The position numbers and the translations under genes were made by a program. Positions 35,879 to 43,756 of a DNA stretch of 60,237 nucleotides are shown one piece after another. Origin of the DNA: Lachnospiraceae bacterium (lineage in GTDB: Bacteria; Bacillota; Clostridia; Lachnospirales; Lachnospiraceae); assembly GCA_004556655.1 (NCBI GenBank), contig SFGF01000012.1, positions 1 to 60,237 of the forward strand, given 5' to 3'. Each line of letters starts with the position of its first letter. The stretch's first letter is position 1. The notes below the pieces were generated by a model. The model made no database searches and was not told the DNA's origin. It saw only the letters and a program-made list of their open reading frames with translations.

Positions 35879-35907
35879 ATCATATCTCACTTTTTTAGTT
35901 TTGTCAA
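35879..35907 (-). promoter_or_regulatory. Strong promoter of the HAD-Wadjet leader
   Basis: On the minus strand TTGACA (35902-35907), a 17-nt spacer, and TATGAT (35879-35884), followed by ATAATC. Transcription should start near 35872 and run through four mini-ORFs and a terminator toward the HAD and jet genes. The AT-rich remainder of 35910-36113 shows no gene before purC. Confidence 0.8.
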
Positions 35908-36113
35908 GTATATTTCCAAATATTTTTTATATATTTTTATATTTTCAGAATTTTCACATGTTTTATTCTAGTTTTCGAACCATGTCTGAGCATCCATCCT
36001 CCCAAAATCATCAAATTTTTTCATAAAATCATAAATTGCCATTGCTTTTTATGCCAAAATCTGTTTATCTATTATATGGAAACATTTTTAAATCATTTAG
36101 CGAGGTGTATAAA

Positions 36114-36977
36114 ATGAAACCCATCAAAGAAGGTAAAGTACGTGAGATTTATGATAATGGCGACAGCCTGATCATGGTTGCTACAGACCGCATCAGTTGT
36201 TTTGATGTAATTCTGAAAAATACTGTAACCAAAAAAGGAACTGTCCTGACTCAGATGTCTAAGTTTTGGTTTGAACTGACAAAAGATATCCTTCCTAACC
36301 ACATGATTTCTACTGATGTTAAGGATATGCCGGAATTTTTCCAGCAGCCCCAGTTCGACGGCAACAGCATGATGTGTAAAAAACTGAATATGCTTCCGAT
36401 TGAATGTATCGTCCGTGGCTACATCACAGGAAGCGGTTGGGCAAGCTATAAGGAAAACGGTACCGTATGTGGAATCAAACTTCCGGAAGGTCTGAAAGAA
36501 TCCGACAAGCTGCCGGAACCAATCTATACTCCTTCCACAAAAGCAGAAATCGGCGATCACGATGAAAACATTTCATTTGAACAAAGTATTGCTCATCTGG
36601 AAAAATATTTCCCGGGCAAAGGAGAAGAATACGCTACCAAACTTCGTGACTGTACCATTGCACTTTATAAAAAATGTGCAGACTATGCTCTGACACGCGG
36701 TATCATCATCGCAGATACCAAATTTGAGTTTGGTCTGGACGAAGATGGCAACATCGTAATCGGTGACGAGATGTTGACACCGGACAGCTCCCGTTTCTGG
36801 CCTGCGGATGGATATGAACCAGGTCATGGACAGCCATCCTTCGACAAACAGTTCGCTCGTGACTGGCTGAAAGCAAATCCGGACAACGACTGGACACTGC
36901 CGGATGAGATCGTAGAAAAAACAATTGAAAAATATCTGCAGAGCTATGAGATGCTGACAGGCGAAAAACTTCAGTAA
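36114..36977 (+). CDS. purC: Phosphoribosylaminoimidazole-succinocarboxamide synthase
   Basis: 287 aa SAICAR synthase: EGKVREIYDNGDSLIMVATDRISCFD at the N-terminus (ATP site), CIVRGYITGSGW, and ADTKFEFG with DEMLTPDSSRFWP for substrate binding. It condenses CAIR with aspartate in purine synthesis. The start MKPIKEGKV follows CGAGGTG. This is the longer PurC form, with a C-terminal extension ending in the helix NPDNDWTLPDEIVEKTIEKY. No other pur gene is adjacent. Ends in a strong terminator. Confidence 0.95.
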   Translation: MKPIKEGKVREIYDNGDSLIMVATDRISCFDVILKNTVTKKGTVLTQMSKFWFELTKDILPNHMISTDVKDMPEFFQQPQFDGNSMMCKKLNMLPIECIVRGYITGSGWASYKENGTVCGIKLPEGLKESDKLPEPIYTPSTKAEIGDHDENISFEQSIAHLEKYFPGKGEEYATKLRDCTIALYKKCADYALTRGIIIADTKFEFGLDEDGNIVIGDEMLTPDSSRFWPADGYEPGHGQPSFDKQFARDWLKANPDNDWTLPDEIVEKTIEKYLQSYEMLTGEKLQ

Positions 36978-37003
36978 TCTTCCATAATCCTGTGACACAA
37001 TCC

Positions 37004-37045
37004 AAAAGATCTTTTAAGCAGACTTCACTGCTTAAAAGATCTTTT
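37004..37045. terminator. Bidirectional terminator between purC and zinc-ribbon gene
   Basis: A perfect 18-bp stem (starting AAAAGATCTTTTAAGCAG) with a 6-nt loop and T-runs on both sides. The TAA of the convergent minus-strand gene (37032-37034) lies inside the stem, so that gene ends within its own terminator. Confidence 0.9.
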
Positions 37046-38363
37046 TTCCTGAATATTTTACATATGCATCTGAATAAAACGGTATCACCAGATTGCGAAC
37101 TGTTTTAGCTTCCTCTTCGGATTCATATCTTCCTGCTGTAATGGCAAACCACCCCGGATTGAGTCCGTCCCATTCCGAAGTATTAATCACTTCCGCAGCA
37201 AATCCATTTTCGATAAGCTCCTTTGCAATACTTTCAGCTCCCTGGAAATCTTTTGTTGCAGCACACCATACCCCATAAAAAGGTGTCTCTGTCGCCTCCT
37301 GCGACACGAACATTAAAATATCCTTGACCAGTTCACCATTATCTGCATTAACAGTTGCTTCCGCACTCACTTTTTCATCGCAAATCACCTGAACATTGAT
37401 GACCCACAATGCTCCGCTTTCCCAATAATATGCTTCCCCCTGACGATAGTTCACTTCCAGATTATCCGGTACACCCAGTTCTTTTCCAATTTTCTTCAAT
37501 TGCTCATCAGACAACGGAAGTTTTCTTTCCTCAGGGGTAATAGCTGCTTCTACCATAGTGTCCGGTTGTACCATATTCGGATCATCCAAATACAAATAAT
37601 AAGTGATACCGGAAGGAACTTTAATCCCCACTTCTGTTTGCCCTGGATTTCCTATTATGATACAGTCTCCCCTATATTCAGATTCTTCCTCTGTCCATAC
37701 GTGAGTATAAACAATCTCCCCTCCTAACCATACAATCAAAGAATCCGTACTTATCGATTCTTCAACGCCAAATGCTGTTCTTGCACCTTCTTCCATGAAA
37801 TAAACAGCGGAAGTACCTGGCTTATCGGAATCTTCTTTTTCATTTCCCCATGCCTGAACTTTGATATCCGGGTTCTCATACACATACACATTAAGTCCTT
37901 CCCAGAATTCCACAGGTTCTCCCATGATTTCTTCCAGTTCCTCTATAGATATGTCCAAAAGATCTGCATAGTTTTCGGAAAGTTCCATAGATGCATTGTT
38001 TTCATCTGCTGCAGCAGTTTCAGAATTCATCTTTATTTCTCGATCCTCTTCTTCCACAGCTTCTACTGTTCCTGCCTCCTGTTTCGAGGTATCATTTGAT
38101 ACCGTTTGCGTCATTTTTTTCAATCCCCAAATACCCACACCAATGACACATACAATAACCACAAGACCTCCTATGGCAGCTTTGGCTCCTGCAGACATAC
38201 GGTTTCTTGCTCTGGCCGCTGTATGAGAATCCGGCACAATTTCTGTCACTTTATCTGACTGCTCATTCTCTTGTATACTTTCCGAAATATCTTGTTCAGC
38301 TCCGCAATAAGCACAAAATAGTGCTCCCTCTTCAAGTTCACTTCCACAATTATGACAATACAT
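37032..38363 (-). CDS. Zinc-ribbon, single-pass membrane protein with SPOR-like C-terminus
   Basis: 443 aa. The N-terminal zinc ribbon YCHNCGSELEEGALFCAYCG (two CxxC pairs) is followed by a linker, one transmembrane helix near residues 62-80 (AAIGGLVVIVCVIGVGIWGL), and a large extracytoplasmic part. The last about 80 residues (FYGVWCAATKDFQGAESIAKELIENG, then WFAITAGRYESEEEA) resemble a SPOR-type repeat, which in known cases binds denuded peptidoglycan. Function unknown; a cell-wall-related sensor or scaffold is possible. AGAAAGGAT precedes the ATG. Confidence 0.8.
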   Translation of the reverse strand: MYCHNCGSELEEGALFCAYCGAEQDISESIQENEQSDKVTEIVPDSHTAARARNRMSAGAKAAIGGLVVIVCVIGVGIWGLKKMTQTVSNDTSKQEAGTVEAVEEEDREIKMNSETAAADENNASMELSENYADLLDISIEELEEIMGEPVEFWEGLNVYVYENPDIKVQAWGNEKEDSDKPGTSAVYFMEEGARTAFGVEESISTDSLIVWLGGEIVYTHVWTEEESEYRGDCIIIGNPGQTEVGIKVPSGITYYLYLDDPNMVQPDTMVEAAITPEERKLPLSDEQLKKIGKELGVPDNLEVNYRQGEAYYWESGALWVINVQVICDEKVSAEATVNADNGELVKDILMFVSQEATETPFYGVWCAATKDFQGAESIAKELIENGFAAEVINTSEWDGLNPGWFAITAGRYESEEEAKTVRNLVIPFYSDAYVKYSGKKIF

Positions 38364-38441
38364 AACAAATATCCTTTCTAAAACACAAAAAAATACATGC
38401 CTTACCTTTTTTCATATTTTCCTCTTTTTCTGCAGATTTTC

Positions 38442-39467
38442 CTACAGATTATATTTTGTTTTGATTTTAATCTCTGTAAACAGATATTCCTCTTCCGGCA
38501 TAATGTTTTTTGTCAGCATATTGGCAAGAATGTACAAAGGACGATATCCCTGGAAAAATCCGTTCTGGTCAACGAGAAAATCTACAGTTCCTTCTTTGAT
38601 TGCTTTCTCGTTCTTTGGTGTCTGATCATAAATCACCACATAAGGCCGCCTGGTCAGCCCCAGCTTATCAAATGCAGTCTTAACGCCAGCCTGTCCCCCG
38701 GACACTACAAAAATGCCGTTAATGCCCGGAATATTCATCATAGAATTTTCAATGATCCGCTCCACCTCGGCCGTCTCATCAAAACTTCCCTGAACTCCTG
38801 CAATTTCAAGCTTTGGATAAGATTTTTTGATTTCTTCCACAAATCCATCTACACGGGCATTATTTACCACGTTACTGAAATATCCCGTGATGATCAATAC
38901 TTTTCCGCTTCCTCTTGTCATAAGCCCCATCAGACCTGCTGCCGTCTGACCACTTCTTCGGTTATCCATGCCCACAAAGCAGGAGCGCCTGGTTCCTACA
39001 ATATCTGAGTTAAATGTCACTACGGGAATTTTCTTCTCTTCTGTCAGCCAGTTAATCTTTTCCCGGATTCTGTCACAGTCCACAGGCATCAGTGCGAGTC
39101 CCTGGATTCCTTCTGCCGCCAGTTCTTCGATCGCACGCACCTGTTCGTTTTCATCCACAGAAAACACTTCTCTCAGCACAATCTCAACACCCCAGTTTTT
39201 TAATTCCTCACCAGCCTGCCGGATTCCCCGGTTAATCTCCAGCATAAAGGATGCTTTTGCCAGCTGTGTGACCACTCCGATCTTTATATTTGCTTTTTTA
39301 TCTAGAGTTTTCTTCTTTCCTCTGGGCACGTATCCCATCTCTTCGGCAATCCGCAGAATTCTCTCCGCAACCTCCGGATTAATACGACCACGATTATTCA
39401 GTGCTCTGTCTACCGTTCCTCTGGATACATTTGCTTTTTCTGCGATTTGCTGTATTGTTACTGCCAT
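38442..39467 (-). CDS. LacI-family transcriptional regulator
   Basis: 341 aa. The N-terminal helix-turn-helix VTIQQIAEKANVSRGTVDRALN and hinge region are followed by a periplasmic-binding-protein-like sensor domain of the sugar type (IKIGVVTQ at its start, IDNRRSGQ-like MDNRRSGQTAAGL). The final part (DFLVDQNGFFQGYRPLYIL) fits the ribose/galactose-type sensor. CAGGAGAAGG precedes the ATG. No sugar transport genes are adjacent, so the target is unknown. Confidence 0.9.
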   Translation of the reverse strand: MAVTIQQIAEKANVSRGTVDRALNNRGRINPEVAERILRIAEEMGYVPRGKKKTLDKKANIKIGVVTQLAKASFMLEINRGIRQAGEELKNWGVEIVLREVFSVDENEQVRAIEELAAEGIQGLALMPVDCDRIREKINWLTEEKKIPVVTFNSDIVGTRRSCFVGMDNRRSGQTAAGLMGLMTRGSGKVLIITGYFSNVVNNARVDGFVEEIKKSYPKLEIAGVQGSFDETAEVERIIENSMMNIPGINGIFVVSGGQAGVKTAFDKLGLTRRPYVVIYDQTPKNEKAIKEGTVDFLVDQNGFFQGYRPLYILANMLTKNIMPEEEYLFTEIKIKTKYNL

Positions 39468-39524
39468 TTTCCTTCTCCTGTTCTTTCACGGATATTTTCT
39501 TTCATCATATCATGTAAAAAAAAA

Positions 39525-39545
39525 GCACGCAATAATTTTGCGTGC
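39525..39545 (-). terminator. Terminator of the XRE membrane regulator gene
   Basis: GCACGCAA and TTGCGTGC form an 8-bp stem with T-runs on both sides (TTTTTTTTT on the minus strand). It ends the 39564-40241 gene before the LacI-type gene. Confidence 0.8.
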
Positions 39546-39563
39546 CTTTTTATCATTCCCTTT

Positions 39564-40241
39564 TCATCGCATATTCTTTCTGCTCAGATGAGCCAGGATT
39601 CTGAGTACCCCATAGCCAAGAATTGTAATTCCTATGAAAAACAACAACGCCATTTTTACAACCTGTGACTGATCAGCCCCCATTTTCCAGGTACATAACG
39701 CATAAATAACAGAAAATATTCCTGCACATACTACACTGATGATTGCGTCCCGTATGGGTGTACTCTTTACTTTTGAACCGGTTTCCCATACTCCATGATG
39801 CACCATGACAGCAATATATGTGATTCCACCAATCACCACAGCAGCTGTTTCCCCTATTACAAGATAAAAGTTAACCGTCAACATCATCTGTATCACGATG
39901 GCTATTGTACAAATCGCAAACATCAGTACAAATGCTGTGTTTCCGGCTTTTGCCGCTTTTTCTTTTTCCATCTCACTGTAATCCGCGACTTTTAATAATG
40001 TTTCTTTTTCCTCTTTGTCCATGTCCTTGCTTTTCCTCTCTCCGTTTAATATTTCTTTCAGATCCACATCATAATAGTCAGCAATCTGAATCAGAATACT
40101 CAGATCCGGCATGTTCGTTCCCGTCTCCCATCGGGAAACCGTCCGACCTGATACTCCAAAAACCTCTGCAACCTGTTCCTGTGTAATACCCTTTTCTCTC
40201 CGAAGTTCTTTCAGAAAGAGTCCGATTTTTTTCAAATCCAT
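39564..40241 (-). CDS. XRE-family regulator with C-terminal membrane domain
   Basis: 225 aa. The N-terminal helix-turn-helix KELRREKGITQEQVAEVFGVSGRTVSRWETG (XRE type) is followed from about residue 95 by four hydrophobic helices (AFVLMFAICTIAIVIQMMLTV onward). Such XRE-membrane fusions are common in Firmicutes; most are uncharacterised. AAGGAGGAACC precedes the ATG. Divergent from the toxin-like locus at 40.4-40.9 kb. Confidence 0.85.
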   Translation of the reverse strand: MDLKKIGLFLKELRREKGITQEQVAEVFGVSGRTVSRWETGTNMPDLSILIQIADYYDVDLKEILNGERKSKDMDKEEKETLLKVADYSEMEKEKAAKAGNTAFVLMFAICTIAIVIQMMLTVNFYLVIGETAAVVIGGITYIAVMVHHGVWETGSKVKSTPIRDAIISVVCAGIFSVIYALCTWKMGADQSQVVKMALLFFIGITILGYGVLRILAHLSRKNMR

Positions 40242-40436
40242 GATGGGTTCCTCCTTTCACATCACATGTTACAGACTTCCGGTTCAAAAAAACACGACAC
40301 AAAGCAAGAAATGTCAATATTTTCTGAGTAAACATGGGATAGACATGGTATGTCGGGGTAAATTTTGCTCATAACTTACATCCGCAGGGCACCAATTAAT
40401 TTGCAAATTTAAACATTAACTTTTCACTTTATATTG

Positions 40437-40465
40437 TTGCAATACTATCTATCAATTGCTATAAT
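40437..40465 (+). promoter_or_regulatory. Promoter of the 31-aa toxin-like gene
   Basis: TTGCAA (40437-40442), a 17-nt spacer and TATAAT (40460-40465). The start is expected near 40472, giving a 5' leader of about 165 nt that carries several hairpins (for example CTCC-TTCTA-CGGAG) before the toxin-like frame. Confidence 0.75.
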
Positions 40466-40639
40466 AAATGATAGGTGCTACCAAAAACGGTAGGCGGTTA
40501 CTCCTTCTACGGAGGGTTGCAGAGTGCCACTGGTACTCGTTTTGCAATGACCGAAGTGAAACGGAGACCTGTGACCCTCCGATTACATAGAAATTCCCAG
40601 AGCAATCTGGTGAAAATCTTTCAAAAGGAGAGGATGCCA

Positions 40640-40735
40640 ATGCTGACACTTGAAAGTCTGATTGCAGTCATCAGCTTATGTCTGACCTCTTTCGGACTCG
40701 GATATGCCATCGGAAGCAATAACTCACAAAAATAG
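40640..40735 (+). CDS. Small hydrophobic peptide, holin-like/type I toxin family
   Basis: 31 aa: MLTLESLIAVISLCLTSFGL, then GYAIGSNNSQK. One transmembrane helix with a short charged tail, resembling the putative holin-like toxins (Hol_Tox/TxpA type) common in Firmicutes. The start was chosen 9 nt from AGGAG; an ATG two codons upstream is too close to it. The long structured leader, a terminator right at the stop codon, and a convergent promoter downstream all fit a type I toxin-antitoxin unit. Toxicity is inferred, not shown. Confidence 0.7.
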   Translation: MLTLESLIAVISLCLTSFGLGYAIGSNNSQK

Positions 40736-40763
40736 CCGCCCCGGTCTGGTAAACTGAGCGGCT
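40734..40763 (+). terminator. Terminator of the toxin-like gene
   Basis: AGCCGC and GCGGCT pair around an 18-nt loop, followed by GTTTTTG. The stem starts inside the TAG stop codon. Confidence 0.7.
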
Positions 40764-40821
40764 GTTTTTGTCAAACAATTTATGGGACTAACCGTCTATC
40801 GGTAGCACTCTTTCTATAATC

Positions 40822-40850
40822 ATATTACCATCCAGTTCAAAAAATGTCAA
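40822..40850 (-). promoter_or_regulatory. Convergent promoter for a putative antisense antitoxin RNA
   Basis: On the minus strand TTGACA (40845-40850), a 17-nt spacer and TAATAT (40822-40827). The RNA would start near 40815 and run into the 3' end of the toxin-like gene, antisense to it. No open frame of note lies on it. Confidence 0.65.
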
Positions 40851-40931
40851 AGTATTTTACTTATTAGTTTTTATTTCGGAGAAACATGATATGTCCGGGT
40901 AAGTATATGTATCAATTGGTTGCTTATGCAT

Positions 40932-41255
40932 TCATACTTTATACTTTGCATATATCTTGTTGTATACAACCACAAGTAACCCGATACCTACAGTACAATC
41001 AACAACAATCAAAACTCCGGCAATCAACGCACTCCAGCACATAGCAAAGGTACTGATCCACAGAGGTATGGAATATATCATCCACATGATACCATTTGCT
41101 CTGTTGTAAGCCTTAATATCTCTGATCTCAGATTCTTTCACGGAAGAACCAGACCAGAACCACATAGGTTTTTTTCTTTTCCATGCATAGATTCCAATAC
41201 CGGTGAAAATTGCGCTGCACGGAATCATAATAACAAACCAGATGATGTTCTCCAT
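40932..41255 (-). CDS. Small multi-pass membrane protein
   Basis: 107 aa with three hydrophobic segments (about residues 4-24, 56-72 and 76-100) and a basic loop KRKKPMW. I do not recognise a named family with confidence. AAAGGAC precedes the ATG. It lies downstream of the XRE/DUF2975 pair on the same strand but about 100 nt away, so operon membership is uncertain. Confidence 0.6.
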   Translation of the reverse strand: MENIIWFVIMIPCSAIFTGIGIYAWKRKKPMWFWSGSSVKESEIRDIKAYNRANGIMWMIYSIPLWISTFAMCWSALIAGVLIVVDCTVGIGLLVVVYNKIYAKYKV

Positions 41256-41354
41256 AATTTTGCCTGTCCTTTATTTTTTAGATTCAAGTTGTTTTGTATC
41301 TCTTGTGCCGTCGTAGAAAAGGTCATATTCTTTATCACACTGCTCTTCGCAAAC

Positions 41355-41588
41355 TCATGTTTTCTCCTCTGATCGGTACTCTAATATATCACCCGGTTGG
41401 CAATCCAAAGCATCACATATTTTAATAAGTGTTGATACCTTAATTGCCTTTGCTTTGCCATTCTTTAATATAGACATATTAGCAAGCGTAATTCCCACTT
41501 TGTCAGCAAGATGAGTAACACTCATTTTCCTTTTTGCGAGCATCACATCAATATTTATAATCAGTTTTCCAGGTAGTTTTTCTTCCAT
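41355..41588 (-). CDS. Small XRE regulator (YozG-like), partner of DUF2975 protein
   Basis: 77 aa, almost all helix-turn-helix: IDVMLAKRKMSVTHLADKVGITLANMSILKNGKAKAI, then STLIKICDALDCQPGDILEY (standard XRE ending). The start used is 5 nt after GGAGG; an ATG 12 nt upstream overlaps that site. It follows the DUF2975 gene directly. Such pairs are widespread (yoaS-yozG in B. subtilis). It probably binds the TTTATCG operators at 42102-42176 and represses its own operon. Confidence 0.88.
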   Translation of the reverse strand: MEEKLPGKLIINIDVMLAKRKMSVTHLADKVGITLANMSILKNGKAKAIKVSTLIKICDALDCQPGDILEYRSEEKT

Positions 41589-41599
41589 GTCGCCCTCCA

Positions 41600-42079
41600 T
41601 TAAATTGTCAAATCACTCTGCTCCTGCAAATCTGCTGCCTTCATGACAAGATGAGATAACGCCGCTGCAATAATAGCAATTGCAATTCCTACAAAAGCTA
41701 TCAACATAGACATTAGTAATATCCAAATTGGGTTAAGATTTAATACGCAGAACACTATATTTCCCACAACAAAAAACACCGTATCTCCAGCTGCAAGATA
41801 AGAAATCTTCGTAAGTCTATCAGCGTTTTCTAAAGAGAAAGATTTATCTTTGCCTATGCTGGCTGCAATTTTCCATCCGTATATCAGAACAATGTAACAA
41901 GGAATCCCTGTCAGCCATAAGAAAATCAACCATGGCCAAAAAGCATACATAAATTCCGGATATGCATCCACTAAATTTCTACCATAAAAAGGAAAGATAA
42001 GAAAATAAAAACCGGCCCCTATCAAGCCAACGCACATAATAATCACCTGAAGCCACCAGGAAAGCTTTTTTTGATTCAT
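41600..42079 (-). CDS. DUF2975-family membrane protein
   Basis: 159 aa with four transmembrane helices in the DUF2975 pattern: two N-terminal helices, a loop with ENADRLTKISYLAAGDT, then two more helices and a charged tail. Role unknown. It forms an operon with the small XRE regulator, which starts 11 nt after its stop. AAGGAG precedes the ATG. First gene of an apparently autoregulated pair. Confidence 0.85.
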   Translation of the reverse strand: MNQKKLSWWLQVIIMCVGLIGAGFYFLIFPFYGRNLVDAYPEFMYAFWPWLIFLWLTGIPCYIVLIYGWKIAASIGKDKSFSLENADRLTKISYLAAGDTVFFVVGNIVFCVLNLNPIWILLMSMLIAFVGIAIAIIAAALSHLVMKAADLQEQSDLTI

Positions 42080-42101
42080 CTTTTTTCTCCTTCAGAATAA
42101 A

Positions 42102-42176
42102 TTTATCGTATTACGATAAATTTATTATACTCCTATTGACACAAATGTCAAATACTTTTTATCGTATTGCGATAAA
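42102..42176 (-). promoter_or_regulatory. Promoter with twin palindromic operators for DUF2975-XRE operon
   Basis: TTGACA (42146-42151), a 16-nt spacer and TATAAT (42124-42129) on the minus strand are flanked by two nearly identical 19-bp palindromes: TTTATCGTATTACGATAAA at 42102-42120 and TTTATCGTATTGCGATAAA at 42158-42176. One lies at the transcription start, one upstream of -35: a repression architecture. The XRE protein at 41355 is the likely ligand. Confidence 0.85.
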
Positions 42177-42244
42177 TATCTGCTCTTATCTTCCGGATGA
42201 GCTTTATTCTATTTAAGCACATATTACCATATGTATGGCGTTTC

Positions 42245-43729
42245 TTATGCATCAGATCTTGAATATGCATTTTTCATCTGGCAACTCAGTTCATACAAGA
42301 CTTTATCCAGGGTATCCAGCGAGGCTTTTTTCAGCATTTCCGCAATTTTCTGATTTGCTTCTGTTTTCAATGCAAGGCGTTTTTGGGCATCTTTCTCCTG
42401 TTCCAGTAATGCATCATAACGGTGGATCAGTTCATGACCTTTTGCCATCACATGCTCCTGATAACGTTCAATATGGAAAATCGAGCTTCTGTAAGAAGCA
42501 TCCGCCATAGCAGCAATCATCCTGCTGTTCCAGTAAAAATTATCTGTGGAAACCGTTTCTGTAGTATTGGAAAGATATTCCGGTGTTTCCTCTACATCCG
42601 CATAAAATGGAACCATTGCATTAAAAGCATTGGAAGCATACGCCACCCACTCAATCGTTCTGCTGTCCTTCTCATGCTCCGGCCGCATCTGGATCAGCGA
42701 AATAAAGTCATTCCGGTTGATTCCGATGGAACGATAAGCTCCCTGCATGGATTTTTCCCCATAAGATCCGTATGGATCATACGGTGTTCCCTGATAATGG
42801 GAGGAAAGCACATACTTTACATCTTCTGCCGTAATTTTTTTCTCCGGAACCATGCACCACGGCAGATCATCTGAAGTGGGAGAATACTCCGCATTGGGTC
42901 CATCCCATACTTTTGTGCGTGGATTCATACAGCGCAGCATATACCATGCCCGTGGTGTGTTATATACACGATCTGAATCATCATGACTCCCAAAAGCATC
43001 TCTGGGATTCAGTTTTCCATCCAATGAAAGATCAAGATAATTTTTCTCAATAAATTCCCTCATATCCGGAGAACACATATATTCTTTTTGCGCATTCAGG
43101 GCATCCTCCAGATCAAACTGATCCAGTCCAAGCTGATTTGGCATCACCACGTAAGCATCATCCGGAACACGCCTTGCGATCCAATGATGTCCACCAATAG
43201 TTTCCAGCCACCAGATTTCATCTTTATCCTGAAAAGCAATTCCATTCATTTCATAGGTACCGTACTTTTCCAGAAGATTTCCCAGTCTCTTCACCCCTTC
43301 TCTGGCACTATAGATGTAAGGGAGAACAATGGATACAATATCTTCTTCCCCGATTCCTCCCGGGATTTCTTCGTTTCCGTCTTTGGCCGGCTGATAAACC
43401 ACCAGTGGATCTGCTCCAAGCACCCGGGGATTGGAGGTAAGCGTCTCGGTTGCTGTAATCCCCACCTGTGCCTCATTGACACCGCTTCCTGCCCAGATTC
43501 CTTCCCCTTCCAGAGCATTGGGCATAGAAGTATACCGCATCGGATTCGCCGGGAGCTCAATCTCCAGATGAGAAATCACGGATTTGTAATGTACCGGCTG
43601 TTCCTCCGGATGAACCACCACAAATTTCTTCGGGGTAAAACGCCCGGAACAGGAATCATCATTTCTGGCGATCATTGTAGATCCGTCATAAGTTGCTTTT
43701 TTCCCAACAAGCATTGTTGTACAAGCCAT
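42245..43729 (-). CDS. C69-family dipeptidase (PepD/U34)
   Basis: 494 aa beginning MACTTMLVGKKATYDGSTMIARNDD, the Ntn-hydrolase N-terminus of family C69, where Cys3 (after processing) is the nucleophile. The family blocks GITATETLTSNPRVLGADP and LGLDQFDLEDA are visible. It hydrolyses dipeptides in the cytoplasm; there is no signal peptide. AAAGGAG precedes the ATG. The upstream glycosidase-like gene ends 27 nt away, so the two are probably co-transcribed. Confidence 0.92.
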   Translation of the reverse strand: MACTTMLVGKKATYDGSTMIARNDDSCSGRFTPKKFVVVHPEEQPVHYKSVISHLEIELPANPMRYTSMPNALEGEGIWAGSGVNEAQVGITATETLTSNPRVLGADPLVVYQPAKDGNEEIPGGIGEEDIVSIVLPYIYSAREGVKRLGNLLEKYGTYEMNGIAFQDKDEIWWLETIGGHHWIARRVPDDAYVVMPNQLGLDQFDLEDALNAQKEYMCSPDMREFIEKNYLDLSLDGKLNPRDAFGSHDDSDRVYNTPRAWYMLRCMNPRTKVWDGPNAEYSPTSDDLPWCMVPEKKITAEDVKYVLSSHYQGTPYDPYGSYGEKSMQGAYRSIGINRNDFISLIQMRPEHEKDSRTIEWVAYASNAFNAMVPFYADVEETPEYLSNTTETVSTDNFYWNSRMIAAMADASYRSSIFHIERYQEHVMAKGHELIHRYDALLEQEKDAQKRLALKTEANQKIAEMLKKASLDTLDKVLYELSCQMKNAYSRSDA

Positions 43730-43756
43730 TTTTTTATCTCCTTTATCTTAAGTGTT

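Larger units (their letters stand above)
40475..40808. repeat. Inverted terminal motif of the toxin-like locus
   Basis: GTGCTACC with a downstream CGGTTA lies at 40475-40500 on the plus strand. A close copy lies at 40783-40808 on the minus strand (GTGCTACCGATAGACGGTTA). Both predicted RNAs therefore begin with nearly the same sequence, and the locus is bounded by inverted repeats. Confidence 0.6.

Noticed and set aside
35515..36113. Purine riboswitch for purC
   Set aside because: No recognisable purine-aptamer core (P2/P3 loop pattern) on the plus strand upstream of purC; the structured signals there are on the minus strand.
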